From Utricularia gibba (lineage: Eukaryota; Streptophyta; Magnoliopsida; Lamiales; Lentibulariaceae), in NCBI GenBank assembly GCA_002189035.1, contig NEEC01000011.1:1860001-1924000 (forward strand): 64,000 bases of DNA, in the 5' to 3' direction. The position numbers and the translations under genes were made by a program. Below, one piece after another: positions 33,119-46,138 of the stretch (position 1 is its first letter; each line of letters opens with the position of its first letter). Below the pieces are notes generated by a model. It was given only the letters and a program-made list of their open reading frames with translations. It ran no database searches and had not been told where the DNA came from.

Positions 33119-34975
33119 ATGGACACCTCCAACGGTTCCCCAAAATGGCCAGAGTTTCTTCGTCTTCATGTCCTTTCCTCGGAACTCAAAACGCAGCTCC
33201 CACTCGCCGCGCCCCTCGCCGCAATGAACTTGACTTGGTTCGTGAAAAACGCCATCACCACGGCGTTCCTCGGCCGCCTCGGTGACCTATCTCTCGCCGG
33301 AGCAGCCCTCGGTTTCACCTTCGGGAACGTGACGGGGTACTCGGTCTTGAACGGGCTCTGCGGCGCCATGGAACCGATTTGCGGGCAGGCTTTTGGTGCC
33401 AAGAATTTCAAGCTTCTTCGGAGGACGCTTTTCATGATGGTTTCTTTGCTTCTCGCGGTCTCGATCCCGGTGGCGATTCTGTGGCTGAATGCTGACAGCG
33501 TGCTCCTGTGGCTCGGCCAAGAGAGGGATATCGCATTGGTGGCCAAGGAGTATTTGGTGTATCTCATCCCCGATCTGGTTATGATTTCTTTGCTGTGCCC
33601 TCTGAAAGCTTATCTGAGTGCCCAAAGCATAACTCTCCCCATCCTCTTCAGCTCCGCCGTCGCAGCGGTGCTGCATATTCCGGTCAACATGCTGCTCTCC
33701 AGGTTCCTTTTGTTTTCATGGAATTGAGGTTTGTAGCGTTTAGTCATGGCCATAAGAACCGGTCCTATCCAACCACAGTCTTTCGAGCTATGACCGGTTC
33801 GATTTACTTCAAAAAAATTTATCTTTTTATATCAATTAATCAATTTTCAAAATTGAAGCGAAAGCCCTCCATTAATCCATTGTTGGTTTAGAGGTGTTTT
33901 AATATATTTTAATAATTTTTTTTAAAATTATAATATTTAATTTAAATAATTATTTTTTATAATATATTTACAATTTAATTCATTACCCGATTTTAAAAAC
34001 ATTGGTTTAGAACAGCGTGGGATCATTGAAATCAATTTGCCTGTCTGAAGTGTGTCGTTGTGTCCGTACTGTGTTAAGAGTGTTACAGCAGCATTTGTTT
34101 TTTCATGTATTTTTCTTTTTTTCGAAATTCATGGACATATTCCTGGAACAGGTCGAAAGGTCTGTACGGCATATCAATGGCCGTGTGGATTACGGACTCG
34201 ACAATCGTGATTTCCCTGGCATTATACGTCTTCATATCGGAAAAATGGTCGGAAAAGCGTTGGTGGGTGCAAGAAACCGGCGAGTGGATTCAGCTGCTGA
34301 GGCTCGCCGGCCCCTGCTGCCTGACCACCTGCCTGGAATGGTGGTGCTACGAGATCCTCATGCTCCTCACCGGCCACCTCCCCAACGCCAAACAATCCGT
34401 CGGAGCATTAGCCATTGTGCTCAACTTCGATTACCTGATCTTCTCCTTCATGCTCTCTCTGGCCACCTGTGCATCCATTCGTGTCGCCAACGAGCTCGGC
34501 GCATTTAGACCCAGAGCCGCCTTCTTGTCCGCCTGCTTCTCACTCACTCTCAGTGTAGTTTTTGGGTTTCTCGGGGCGCCACCATGGTCGCGGCGAGAGG
34601 GCAATGGGGGAAACTGTATACCCATGACAAGGGAATCATTGGAATAGTTAAAAGGACGATGATGGTGATGGGGTTTGTGGAGGTTATTAACTTTCCGGTG
34701 GCCGTCTGCGGCGGGATAGTTCGGGGACGGCGAAGCCGCTGCTGGGGACGTACGCCAGCGTGTCTGGTTTTTACTTAGTGGCACTTCCGCTGGGGTGTGT
34801 ATTGGGGTTGAAGATGAATCTGGGCTTGTGGGGGTTGCTGATGGGGCTTTTGGCTGGAATAGTGGTTTGCTTGGTGATACTTCTGGTGTCCGTCTGGAGG
34901 ATTGACTGGGAGGCGGCGGCGCGTGAGGCACAAGATGTAGTTGCCGATGCATCGGATGGGGGTCATGATGACTGA
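33119..34975 (+). CDS. MATE family transporter with two frameshifts
   Basis: This is a multidrug and toxic-compound extrusion (DETOXIFICATION) carrier, an integral membrane antiporter. Exon 1 is 33119-33702 and exon 2 starts at 34152; the intron (33703-34151) has good GT-AG ends and phase. The family order is clear: FLGRLGDLSLAGAALGF, ITGYSVL-like VTGYSVLNGLCGAMEPICGQ, CLEWWCYEI, VANELGAF, AVCGGIVRG, and a last helix before WRIDWE. It resembles the ADS1/DTX48-50 subgroup. The frame breaks twice in exon 2, at GGGG runs 34573-34576 and 34723-34726, and each time one missing base would restore homology. It is either a young pseudogene or has two homopolymer errors. With both allowed for, length is about 469 residues. 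An in-frame upstream extension from 32948 exists; 33119 is the better start by family length. Confidence 0.85.
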
Positions 34976-35270
34976 GTGCTGATTGCTACAAGCTGCCTGT
35001 TACAAAATAAGATTCAACAGAAAGGCTTGAAACAAGTCTCGATGAGTGGGATCTTATCCTCCACAAATGTCTAATTACCCATACAGCATAATAAAAATGG
35101 ACACAAAACTTTCAACTTGCTGTAAAACTCCATCAAGAAACACATCAACGAAAGCTGACAAACTACACATGTTCCTAAAAACATCATGCTAAGGCATCGG
35201 TCACATCCAACCACATCCCCAGCCAAACATTTTATCAAAAATGTCGATTACCTTCGGATGATGCACATCT

Positions 35271-38200
35271 CTACTTCCAGGTTGTCTCTTGAAGTTTTTT
35301 CCTCAAGGACCTAAAGCTGCTTTGTCCTTTTTCAGACCAGCGCGCTGAGGCACTTCTTATCATATCAGCGACCAATGGAGAACTGAAGTTACTAGGTTCC
35401 CAACTGATCTCAAAATATTCTGTGGTCATAAGCATACTTAGCAACAGTTATTGAGAGATGCAGGCGGTCGGAAGTTATGTTAAAATATAGTTTTACCTGA
35501 TGATGGAGGAAGGTTATAGTGTATCTTCAAGAATTTTGATGCTTTTCTATCTTTCTTGTGACATAGTATTCGTAGCAATGTGTGTGAATCTACACAGTAA
35601 TGCATAGCATGTTTTCTACTACCCACATCTGCAGAAATAGTATGGCTTGAATCCATGAGAGTCTGGATCAACGACTCTGTCTGTTTAAAAAAAAAACATT
35701 CAAATTAGTTTCCCAGATTGCAAAAATGATGCATCAAAATTTTAAGCGGTGGGATAATAAATCAGATACCTGCAGAGAGAATAGCTGCAGAATTTCACGG
35801 TATGATTTTGCGTCTTCCTCGATTACACAACGAGGGATGCCTTGTCCATCAGCAACAAACAAGTCCTTAAAATGTCCATTCAGAATGTAGTTGTCAGAAA
35901 CATTAATAATATCATAAATGCCATCTCGTATGTGTGCTCTGCAATCAATTCAACTCACCATCAACATGTTGAAATCTTCTTCAATTAATGGAATGTCTGA
36001 ATCAGAAAATGACCGAGTTGGCCCCCATCAAGCAGCACCCACATAAATCCCTCCTATTGCATTGAGTTGAAGAGTATCAAGATTGGAAATTGACTCTTCC
36101 CCCGCCCCCAACAAAGGAAAAGTCCTTACTTTTGATTCCTTCCAGATGCTCATCACCACAAGGTCTCTGATTGCATTGTCAACATATCCACAAACAACAT
36201 TGAGGACCTGAAAACCCACATATTATGAAATCAGAACTCCTCCAACTTCATCACTGAGCCTGTTTTCAAAGCTTATTAATAAGATTCTACGAGATAAGGC
36301 TTTGGATGCTCCTGCCGAGCACATGGTAACTAGTACATACGAAAATGGGAGCAAACAATGATGATCGCTAGTTGGGCATCACGCATCTGAAAATTATAAT
36401 GACAATGAGATTCACTAACATGCATGGAAGGGCTAGACCCAAAAAACCAGCTTTGATGAAAAAAGAACCAATCATGTATCGATTCAGGGAACCTACCTTG
36501 TAAACGAAGTATAAACAGGGCAGAATATTTGACACAAATCATAACTCATCCAATGACATTTTGTAAGTAAAAATCCAGTTTCAATTACAAATGCACGAGG
36601 GCATCTTTATATGTTTCTTTGCAAGAAACTAAAAAAGCAAGAACCTCAATAAAGCTAAAAAAAATAATAATAATAAAGCTAAACAATTTCTGTTACTTAC
36701 ACTGTCAATCTGTGGAAGGAAATTCTCTAAGCGGTTTCTTTCAACGTTGACATGATAAAGTTTAAGCAGGAAGGAGTCCCTCATATCCCAGAATACAATC
36801 TTGGCACCTAGAGATCCAAGGCAAAGAGACCGAGATGACAAGGCAGAACTTGTTTGGAGAAAGAAACGAAAACAAGTGTACAGGAGGTTTCATCATCTAT
36901 GACTTGATATTTGCATTCAACCTGCGAAGGGCGTTGACTCTCATATCAATGAAATCGAGCACCCTTTGTTACACAGGAACAGAGCATATTTCATAAATTT
37001 TTCATTTCAAGTGACAGCACCCCTTACAAACTTTAATGTCTGCAGAAATAATGAAGTATTTCTCTATTTATCAAATAGAAGATTTAAAATTGCTTGAAAG
37101 AATCAATTACTACTCAGATAAGAAAAGGTATTCTAGCATCAATCTAACACGAGCTATAAAAGCCTTAGGATAGAGCATGCCAACTAACCAAGGAATTCGC
37201 TTATCTTCTGAACGGCATTGCCAGCTGAGTTTTTGATGCAGTCGAGTGTTGCAACAAAAAGCTCAGAAACTGATTCAACAATACAATCCGTGGAATCTGA
37301 ATTCCCTGATCGTTTTTCCATTGCTAAAAAAGAGCTGTAATTAGTATCAGTAATAAAAAAAAATAGAGATAAATCATGCACCACTTCATGAACTCAAAGC
37401 AGTTGCTTTCCATCAAACACAAAGAAAACAGATTTTGTGCATATGTTCCATGCACCAACATACGGAGCTAAACCCTTGACCACAAGCCCAATGTACTCAA
37501 ATCAGAAAAAACCAGATGCGTCTAACACATGACACAATTAGAAAGTGATGACCAACATACACAAATAATAATCATCTTCCCAGATGGCCTAGGACCAATT
37601 AAACAGATTACACATGCGACATTTACTACCATGAGCCTTATTTTCAAGTTCAATAAACAAGCACTTTTTTCATTAAATTTTGATTCAAAGGAAACTTATT
37701 ACTTTAGAATGACACATAATCCAGATGAGTCAAAAAGTGGTCAGGTAATGGCAAGAGCTTATGAGTTCATGCACAAAATCTTTTAAAACTTCAAAAAACA
37801 TTATGCGCATGAAGAAACCTGGTTTAGAGTAACAAAGACTCACAGTATCTGAGCATTCTCTTTGAAGCGACAGACTGCCAGGACTTCAGAATGTTGTCTT
37901 CTAGCAAATCAATTTGTTTTTGGATATACTACAAAAACAAAAAAAAAATGCGGAAATGAGGAAAAAAGAATACAATGCATAATGACAATAACAAATACTT
38001 AAAAAGAGAACCACCAACTTGGATTAATTGAAAACGAAAGAAGTAGAAGCAGTAACCTGATATGTATTCAACCTAATGCACAACTTAGGAATTGTCAATT
38101 CATTCAGCCTTTTGTACATTGCATCATCCACTATCAAGTTCTCAGCCAATATTTTGTTTACAGCAGGAAAATTTGCTTCTTTGTAGCGGGTCAACGGAGG

Positions 38201-41200
38201 TGTAGATGGATACAAATGTTTCTTATCAGCTGCAAAAAACGCACAAAAAAACTTTCATCTTCAAAATTTGGTGATGAAACAACAGAGAAACAGCTTCACG
38301 TACAAACCTAATCGTACACAATTTGAAGAAGGCGAGCATTATGCAAAATGTAATACAATACAGAGCACACACCTTTCAGGTAACAGTTTTTGTTATGGGA
38401 AACCATTAATCGGAGAAGACTATTCAAATTTTGAAGCATACATCAAATCAGACCATATGTCAAAAGATGGACCATCAATTATGATGTCATATATATAACT
38501 TGGATTCTAAAATAACCATTCAGTTTAGTTGGAATGACCTCCCCCCACCTCCAAATGAATCATGTTATAAACTTTTTCAGTCTACAATTTCAATGATTTG
38601 ATTAATCTTGAAAATGCATTCTTTGACAAGGAAAAATGCATACACATATGACTGGATGACACGTGTAACTTGTGGACTGCAAACTCCAATTCATTCATAA
38701 TATTCTCCTTACCAAACTGGCTGTCCACTTTCGATAAATAATTATCCAGAGCATGGAAAACAATGGACAACAGAGCCTGTAAATGAGTGATATCCATGGG
38801 AAGACTCCAAGCAAAGAATTGGTCTACTGTCTGCAATCAAGTTTCAGGGTAGAAAGAGGAGTGAAGACCATGCGAATGAGAGTCAAAGAGTTCCAGCAGT
38901 CACAGGCCACTAGTTCCTAGGATGAATATATAGTGCTAAGAGATGCATCGGGCATGTGGAAGAAATAAAAGCCCCTTCCTACTTTTAATATCCTGGTATT
39001 ACATATGGAAGATTTCAAGCAGTATATATCTTAGGCGCATTTTTAACAAACAGAAGAGCTTTAAAATATGAATTCATACTGTTCTAAGATAACACATACC
39101 TCTTCTATGATTCTAAAAACTTCAACTGCGGATGCAGCCAGTTTTTGCTGAACGGATAAAGGTTCCCAATCCTGAACCCAAATAAAAACTAAAAATGAAA
39201 CAGAGTAACGATAGCATATCATGCACAAAATTGTGAGCTCCCTGAAAAATTGTAGCAGAACAATTAATACTATCAGCAAGATGACTCGGCAATACAAGCA
39301 GCTGAGAACAACAATTTAATTTTAAACGAAACAGACCTCAAGATCAAAAGTACGACCAGTCCATTCCAAAATTCTACCATGTTGTCCAACTACCCAATCA
39401 AGAATGACAGGTCTTGAAACTTCGGCAATCTAGCAGAGAGATGACTCAGCAGATATTATGAATTTCAACTAATTCAATGAACATAGATATAAAAAAATTC
39501 ACGACAAAATCATACTGGATAAAAATTCAAATGCTTGGTGCAATGTTTCCCAGAAGAAGAATAGAGCTCCATAAGGCAGCACTCCAGTGAATAAGCTGCA
39601 GTAAGGACTTCTGTGACATCCTCAGTGAGGCATGTTAGATCCCTCAGAAAAGGTGTCTGGAAATAAAGAAAGTATTAATTTGAATACATGGATAAAACTT
39701 AGATGATCATTAACATTCAAAAAGAACCAGACCAATTTTTCACCAAAACACTGGTGTAGGGTGTTTGCAGCGACCATTGCACATTCAGGATACCAGCTAC
39801 AGAGGACTGGGCTAAATACATAGAGCTCTTTCTCAGCTATTTGTTGCAAGTTATTTGCGAGGTCAGCCAAATGGCGCACATCATGTCTTGTACGACCATT
39901 GGTGGGATGACCTACCACCTGTGGGTATCATAGTAGGACCTTAATACTGTTGTCATTATAAGCATAAAGAAGTTGATGATTACAAATGAACCTTACCCTT
40001 CTCCAAGCAGTGTCCATGGAACTATCTACATATGTCCTAATCTTTTCACTAGCAATCTCATTAGGAAGGCAAGAATTGGAAAACTACCAAGATAGTAAAC
40101 AACATAAAAGATAATCCCTGTGGTCAGAAACTATGTAATGCCGAAAAGTTCAGAAAGATGCCTCTACACAATTTCTACCTGGATATCTCCTGGTGAAACA
40201 AATACACGAGTACCAGTGTGCAATGCCATTTCCACCATGGTCCCAAAGAATGAGGCATTCTGGAAACACAAATAGCTTCAAACGCACTTCAAGTTTTAAA
40301 AGTTAAGACAAGATACAAATAAACCTGATCAAAATGTAGATGATAATCTTGTAATTTGCTGTCACACCATGAGCTAATTGACGAGAATATAGACTGAATA
40401 ACATTCAATCTGGTTTCATTTCCAACACCAACACCAAAGCAAACCAAGCTCCTTAGGTAAGCAACTTCCTTAGGACTACTTGAATCTGTAGAGAAGGCTC
40501 TTCCAACCTCCCGAACTGCATTTTCTAATAGTTTTTGCTCTTCAGTCGTATGGAACTTCAATACAGTAAAAAAAAAAAAAAATTAATGAAATGATTTTGA
40601 AGTGCATAAGGTCATATTAGCAAAATTTATCAACAAAAAGGCACATCTTTCGGATCAAAATACTGCCAGTCCGAGTAAAGCATCAGGAAAATCGAAGAAT
40701 TGACCCAACTGGTTGGTATTCATCACTTAAAGAAGATTTCATATGCCCTAACATCACATCAGCTGTGGAATGAACGACTCCTCCTCAAACATGCTTTATT
40801 TGGGTGAATCAAACATCACTCTGGAACTGTAAATGCCCTTCTTTTTTGAACAGGTATGTAGTAATAAAGGCATTTTAATAAACCCATGGTTTCCATTTTT
40901 CAAAAACTATGTTGTAATTCCCAGTGCACCAACAGTTAAGAGCAAGAATATAGTTAGAACCTAGATGAGAAAGCACAAACCACACTTAAAAACCAACCAT
41001 AGTATTCAGTCATAACATTTCAACTTTTCCAGATGCAAGAAAATCAGCATTTACTTTTGTTACGACACAACCAGAAAAAATGCTTCAGGGTCATCAAAAT
41101 TTTGAGGGGGAAAAATCTACAGTAGCTATTGGGAAGGATCTGAAGCCATATGCAAAGAATGGAAACAGCAATAGAATATTTCATACCTGTTGAAAAAGCA

Positions 41201-44200
41201 CCCAAGAGAATAACGCATGATGTAGCCTCTCTGTGATTCCCAACATTGGCCAAGTCAACTTCAACAACTTCAAAATCTCATCTGCTTCCTGATAGATAAC
41301 TTACTATCAAATTCCAATGCAATTTTTGGCAATTAAATGTCACTTAAAATATTAGATCCGTTGACCACCATCAAAAAGATGCAGACCTCTAGGATTTGGC
41401 AGTCATCCAGAATATCAAAGAGCCCGAAGAGAAGCTTTTCATAAAGTCTAATGTTTAAATGATAACAAGTCGTCCAGTAATGTGTCTCCCCATCCAAGCC
41501 AAACCTCCCAGGCATAGATGAAATTGATGAAGCCAGATCATCAACACTCAGAAGAACATCATCCTTTTCAGTGGTAGACATCTTAAAATCCCACTCCTAA
41601 ACAAGAAGATAAGTTACTTACAATAAATATTTTCTTCATATGAAAGCAAAACACTGATATACCTGCAAATTTCTTATTTTTTCAAGAGCAGCACGAAGGA
41701 CTTTCCTCTCGATTTTATAACTTTCAGAACATAAAATTTCTTCAAGAATGTTTGCCTGTACAAACAGGTGGCGCTGGATTAAGAACAGAATGCAAGGAAG
41801 TAATGGTAACTACTATTCATTAATATAAGAAAATAATACTCTATTTCAAAGGCATTAAAAAGGACAGTTCAATTTTCCAATTAATATTAGTACATAACAT
41901 ACTTTTAAATGGTCAAATTGCCTTAGCAGTTTTTGAAAAATAGTTAAAAAGAAGAAAAAAATTAAAATGTGATAAACATTTATATCTAGATATTTAAGAT
42001 AATTAATATAGACCTAGAGGGTACCTTAGTTACATAAATAACATAATAAAAAAAAAGGCTAACTTAATGAATTTGGTGTTCCCAAACCTTAACGATTTGT
42101 GTAATGGTGTGATAAAGTTACTCATGGCACTGAATGAAAAAAATATGCATATTAAAACCATAGGAGTACCAACCTTCTTTTGAGGAACTATGGAAAATAT
42201 GGAATTCATTGACAAAATAGGCACACAAAACCAACACAAGATGCAATACTGAGCCATCGAAATTTAAGAATGACAAAGACTACGAGTAGCATCACCTGTC
42301 TGTTCCTCCAGTGAAAGTAGTGCTTCTCAGCAGGAAAAACAGATTTTGCTACTCCAGTAAGAAGAGCCAAAGAAATCCTTGGAATATCAATTTGTCCCAG
42401 AGATTTATCGGATACTAATAACACCACTCTTCTCCTGATAAAGGCATCTACTGATTCTGATATCTAATGAAAAGATGGAATCATTATCTTAGCAAAAACA
42501 AACACTTTGCTCAGTTGGGAGAGAAATCTTACTAGAGTAGTGAGTAATGATTCGTTAAGCAACAACAGAATAGTTTTATATCTATGGACTATATATGAAA
42601 ATACAAAGGTAAGATTAGGTGAAATAGGATAGCTTGCCTGCATTTGTGTACGAATTGTATGAAGAACATTCCAATGAATTTCAAGAGATTCTGATTCTAC
42701 ACAGTTCTTTTCTCTTCTACTCTTCAACATAGTGAACAATTTAGAACTTTTCTCCATCTTTCTACTCTCACTGGCTTGAATTTCAGGCCTATACAGTGTA
42801 ATATAGATGAATCAATGAAAAAGAAAGGCTAAACCCATGTATTTAACGGGAGGGACTAATAAAAAAACCAATACGAACACATAACTACAATTTTGGGAAT
42901 GATCAACTTTCATTATGATCTTAAAGTATGAATTCCTGTAAATATGATAACAGCAGACCTGGAGAAAAGCATGCATGCCAAAAACACTTCATAAGCAGAT
43001 TCTCGCAAGTCATCAGCCAGTAAACCTTCATGAGTTCTGAAAATGCGTATCAGTTGATTCATGGAATGGAAAAGTCAACAGGAAATCATAAAGGAGAGGA
43101 CAAACAAACAGAAAGCTTCATTATCTAGAGAACTAATATGGATTCTACATCCTCTTTTTTCCAGTATGGAAACCATGGTCATTCAGACCGTTTCATTCCA
43201 AGGAGTACAACACATTACCAACCAAACTCAGAAAATATAAGAGAACCAATGTGCACCTAATTGAATACACTGTAGTGTCCACCAAAATCTAAGAAGGTTG
43301 AAGCTAAATCAGGAGAACGTCAATCAGCAACATTCCTATTCCCAGAAATACTCAAATCTTTTTTTTTTTATCAGCCCCAGAAGTACTTTTTGATAAGTAA
43401 ACTTAATGTAGGCAGATACTTATCCCCTGTAAAAAGAACTTATCCTCCTCTCTTAAGATTTGTATCCTCCCTAGTGAAATCAGAAAGAATTTCTGATTCT
43501 AATGTGCTATTTTAGCCACCGCCTTTTTTTATCAATAAAATGTCCAAGTGTATAATTTTTATGAGAAACCCGTCCAATACCAATTGTGACATATTGTAAA
43601 CTCTCCTCCTAGGCTATGAACATGAACATAAGAGATGGTTCATGGTTCAAAGAAAAGTCCATTCACATTTTGTATAGGCTCGCTATATGTAATAACATGT
43701 TAAGTAACAGAATCAAATCAAAGCTACAACATCAGGAATGATGAAGGGGAATGAAAAAAAATTAGAAATTATGGAAAAACTGGATGTCTACTTCTTAATC
43801 AACTCAAGTATATCCGCCTAAACAATTTCTAGTTCTAAATGCAATCAACATATGGAACCTGTCTTTTTCTTACTAGGTGATCGACAGATAACAACTTAAT
43901 TTTTTACCTGTTTTCAGGCTCGGTAATCCCAGTGTGGGAACACTTTTATGAGTCATTGAATTCAACACGGGCACCTTAGTCTCTTGACTGTTAGCCCTTT
44001 CTTTCGCATTACGTACATGTAATCTGCCAATCTCCTCAGTATACTTCGTCTTAATGTCAATCGATTCAATAGAATCTCCATTTGCTAAGGGTAATGAAGG
44101 AGGAACACGCCGAGGTGGAGAACCAGTTGAGTCAGGATGGGTATGAAGATAGAAAGTATCCCCAGACTGCAAGTGCTTCCCCAGAAGAATAACAGTTAAA

Positions 44201-44700
44201 ACTTGCAGTCGACTTAGAAAAACACAGCCAGATGTAAAACTGTGACAAGCACGTAACTAATACAACCGTACAGGCTACTAACTAAAACCGAATTCATTAC
44301 TATAGAAGTAATAATCATGAACAAGAAGAAAATGTCAACAAGAAACCGAGATAACCACGACTAATTTTGCCATCACTTACCGTAACTGGGAGAGAGGTGT
44401 CGTTGATATATCTCTGCGTTGCTTGAGAAACATCAAGAGCATCACCTAACCAACGAAAGATTCATCATACACTTCACCACAGACTAAAACTCCCCCGGAA
44501 AAAAAAAAAAAACCGTTACCTGAACGAATACAGTCGAGGACGGAATCAGAGCTGATGGATTCGAAATCAATCATCGAGTGCGAGGCGGTGGGGCCTACCG
44601 CAGCTCGAATATCCTTGACAAGGCCAGAGGAAAGGAGAAACTCCATGAGTTTCCGGCGATCGCCGCGGTACCGCCGCAGCAGCGAAGCATGAGAATCCAT
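35271..44700 (-). CDS. MUN-domain protein, plant unc-13 homologue (DUF810/PATROL1 family)
   Basis: This is a large cytosolic protein related to Munc13/exocyst tethering factors; the plant PATROL1 member controls delivery of proton pumps to the plasma membrane. I traced 25 minus-strand exons: 44520-44700, 44381-44445, 43908-44166, 42959-43025, 42638-42788, 42296-42463, 41663-41755, 41387-41596, 41187-41288, 40325-40555, 40179-40259, 39997-40083, 39733-39918, 39516-39656, 39337-39429, 39100-39171, 38713-38830, 38057-38229, 37844-37928, 37189-37323, 36701-36807, 36130-36207, 35770-35865, 35497-35680, 35271-35419 (1103 residues). Marks: RRDRRKL-like RGDRRKLMEFLL near the start, GSPPRRVPPSLP, LLADDLRESAYEVFLA, HYWTTCYHLNIRLYEKLLF and DYHLHFDQ. 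The tail ends ARWSEKGQSSFRSLRKKLQE, unlike PATROL1 itself, so it is probably another DUF810 clade. One intron is GC-AG. The third exon could start at 44175 instead, adding 3 residues. Confidence 0.92.
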
Positions 44701-46138
44701 GTAGTTTTGTGTACGGCAAAACCGAGGTACGAAGATGAGCTAGTTTAGTAGCTGTGCCAGAAAGTCTTCTCGGCTACAAACATGCAACGATCGCAGCACC
44801 TAGATTCACAGCGGCAGGTGGAAGAGTAAAGTGGTGCACCGCAAGGTCTTCTCCATTTTTTGTAAGATACAGGGAGGGAGGGAGCGAGGAAGGATTCACC
44901 TCCCATTTGCAATTCTTTTGGCTTTTTTCATTCAAATAATTCATATATATTAAAACTTTATTATTGATCATTAACAACAATATTTATAATGTTTCAAATT
45001 ATTTTGAAACATTCTTTTTTAAAAAAAACCATAATTAAATCGTGATTCATTTTTTTCTATTTTGAAAACGATACAATTTAATCCAACAGTTATCCCAAAC
45101 GATTCAAGATCCAAAACCTTTCAATCGTAATTAAATCATGATTTTTAAAACATAAATGGATATTATTAAAAATACTGAATTTTTAAATTAAAATGATATA
45201 TGTTTAAATTGTGTTGCCATATTTTCTGATTTTATTTGCTTTTTGAATGGAGCAGAACCAGGAGGCTACCATGAAAATGCTAAATTAATACGAAATAATA
45301 AAATGAGAAACAATAACAAAATTGGGTGCTAGGGCTGGTCGTACAGACTACTGAAGGATTTCTTTTGATTATCTTCAGAGGTTCCTTCCTGCGGCCGGAG
45401 CTATGTATGCCTTGTCTACTTCTTGTTCTCTTTGTATTCGGTTTTAGGAGTGTATGCTGCTTCACTCTGCACGGAATGTTTTTGATCTGTTTCTTTGTGT
45501 TCTGTCCTAGTTGAATTCTTTTTTTTAGTTTTTTTTGAAATGCCTGATTTTGTTTTCGGGGGACCTATGCTCGGTATTTTGTCGCCGGGGATGGGATGTA
45601 TTTGCAACTGGTAGGAGCTCAATTCCCTTTTTTCAGCTATGGGTGTTTTCATTGTCAAAACTTCGAATTATGCAGTTTTACAGCCTCAATCATGTTCGTG
45701 CACTTTTTTTTATTGATTTATCTTCTACTGGAAGTTATTGTTACCTTAAATTCATGCGTAGCATATCGAATGTGTGTCTCAAGACCTGTGCTATATTTTT
45801 AACTATTTGAATTGCAGCGTTATTTGGACGCTGTAGCTGGTTGGAAGCCCTTTTTCATTTTCGATTTAACCACACCTTTTTCTTATGTAATGGTGCTTTA
45901 ATTTCTTTTCAGCTGCCGCTTGGATTATGAGAGCTTAGCAGAGTGAAATAACTTTTTACCAAGGTTTGCATGTTTCCGGATTATAAATGATCTGGATGAT
46001 AATGATCATTCTTCTGTAGTGGGATACTTCATTCATTTCAAATTTTTTACTTTCTACTCTATTTAAAATTTATTTCGAGGGAAGATGTAGAATCGCGTGT
46101 GCCCCTACTGCACATGTAATGCTGTAGAACAGAAAACG
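44701..46138. other. Divergent upstream region of the MUN and YTH genes
   Basis: This 1.4-kb spacer between two divergent genes must hold both promoters and leaders. Frames at 45326-45810 are short and T-rich and look like YTH leader or leader intron, not coding. The in-frame TAG at 46088-46090 excludes a longer YTH start in this frame. Confidence 0.55.
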
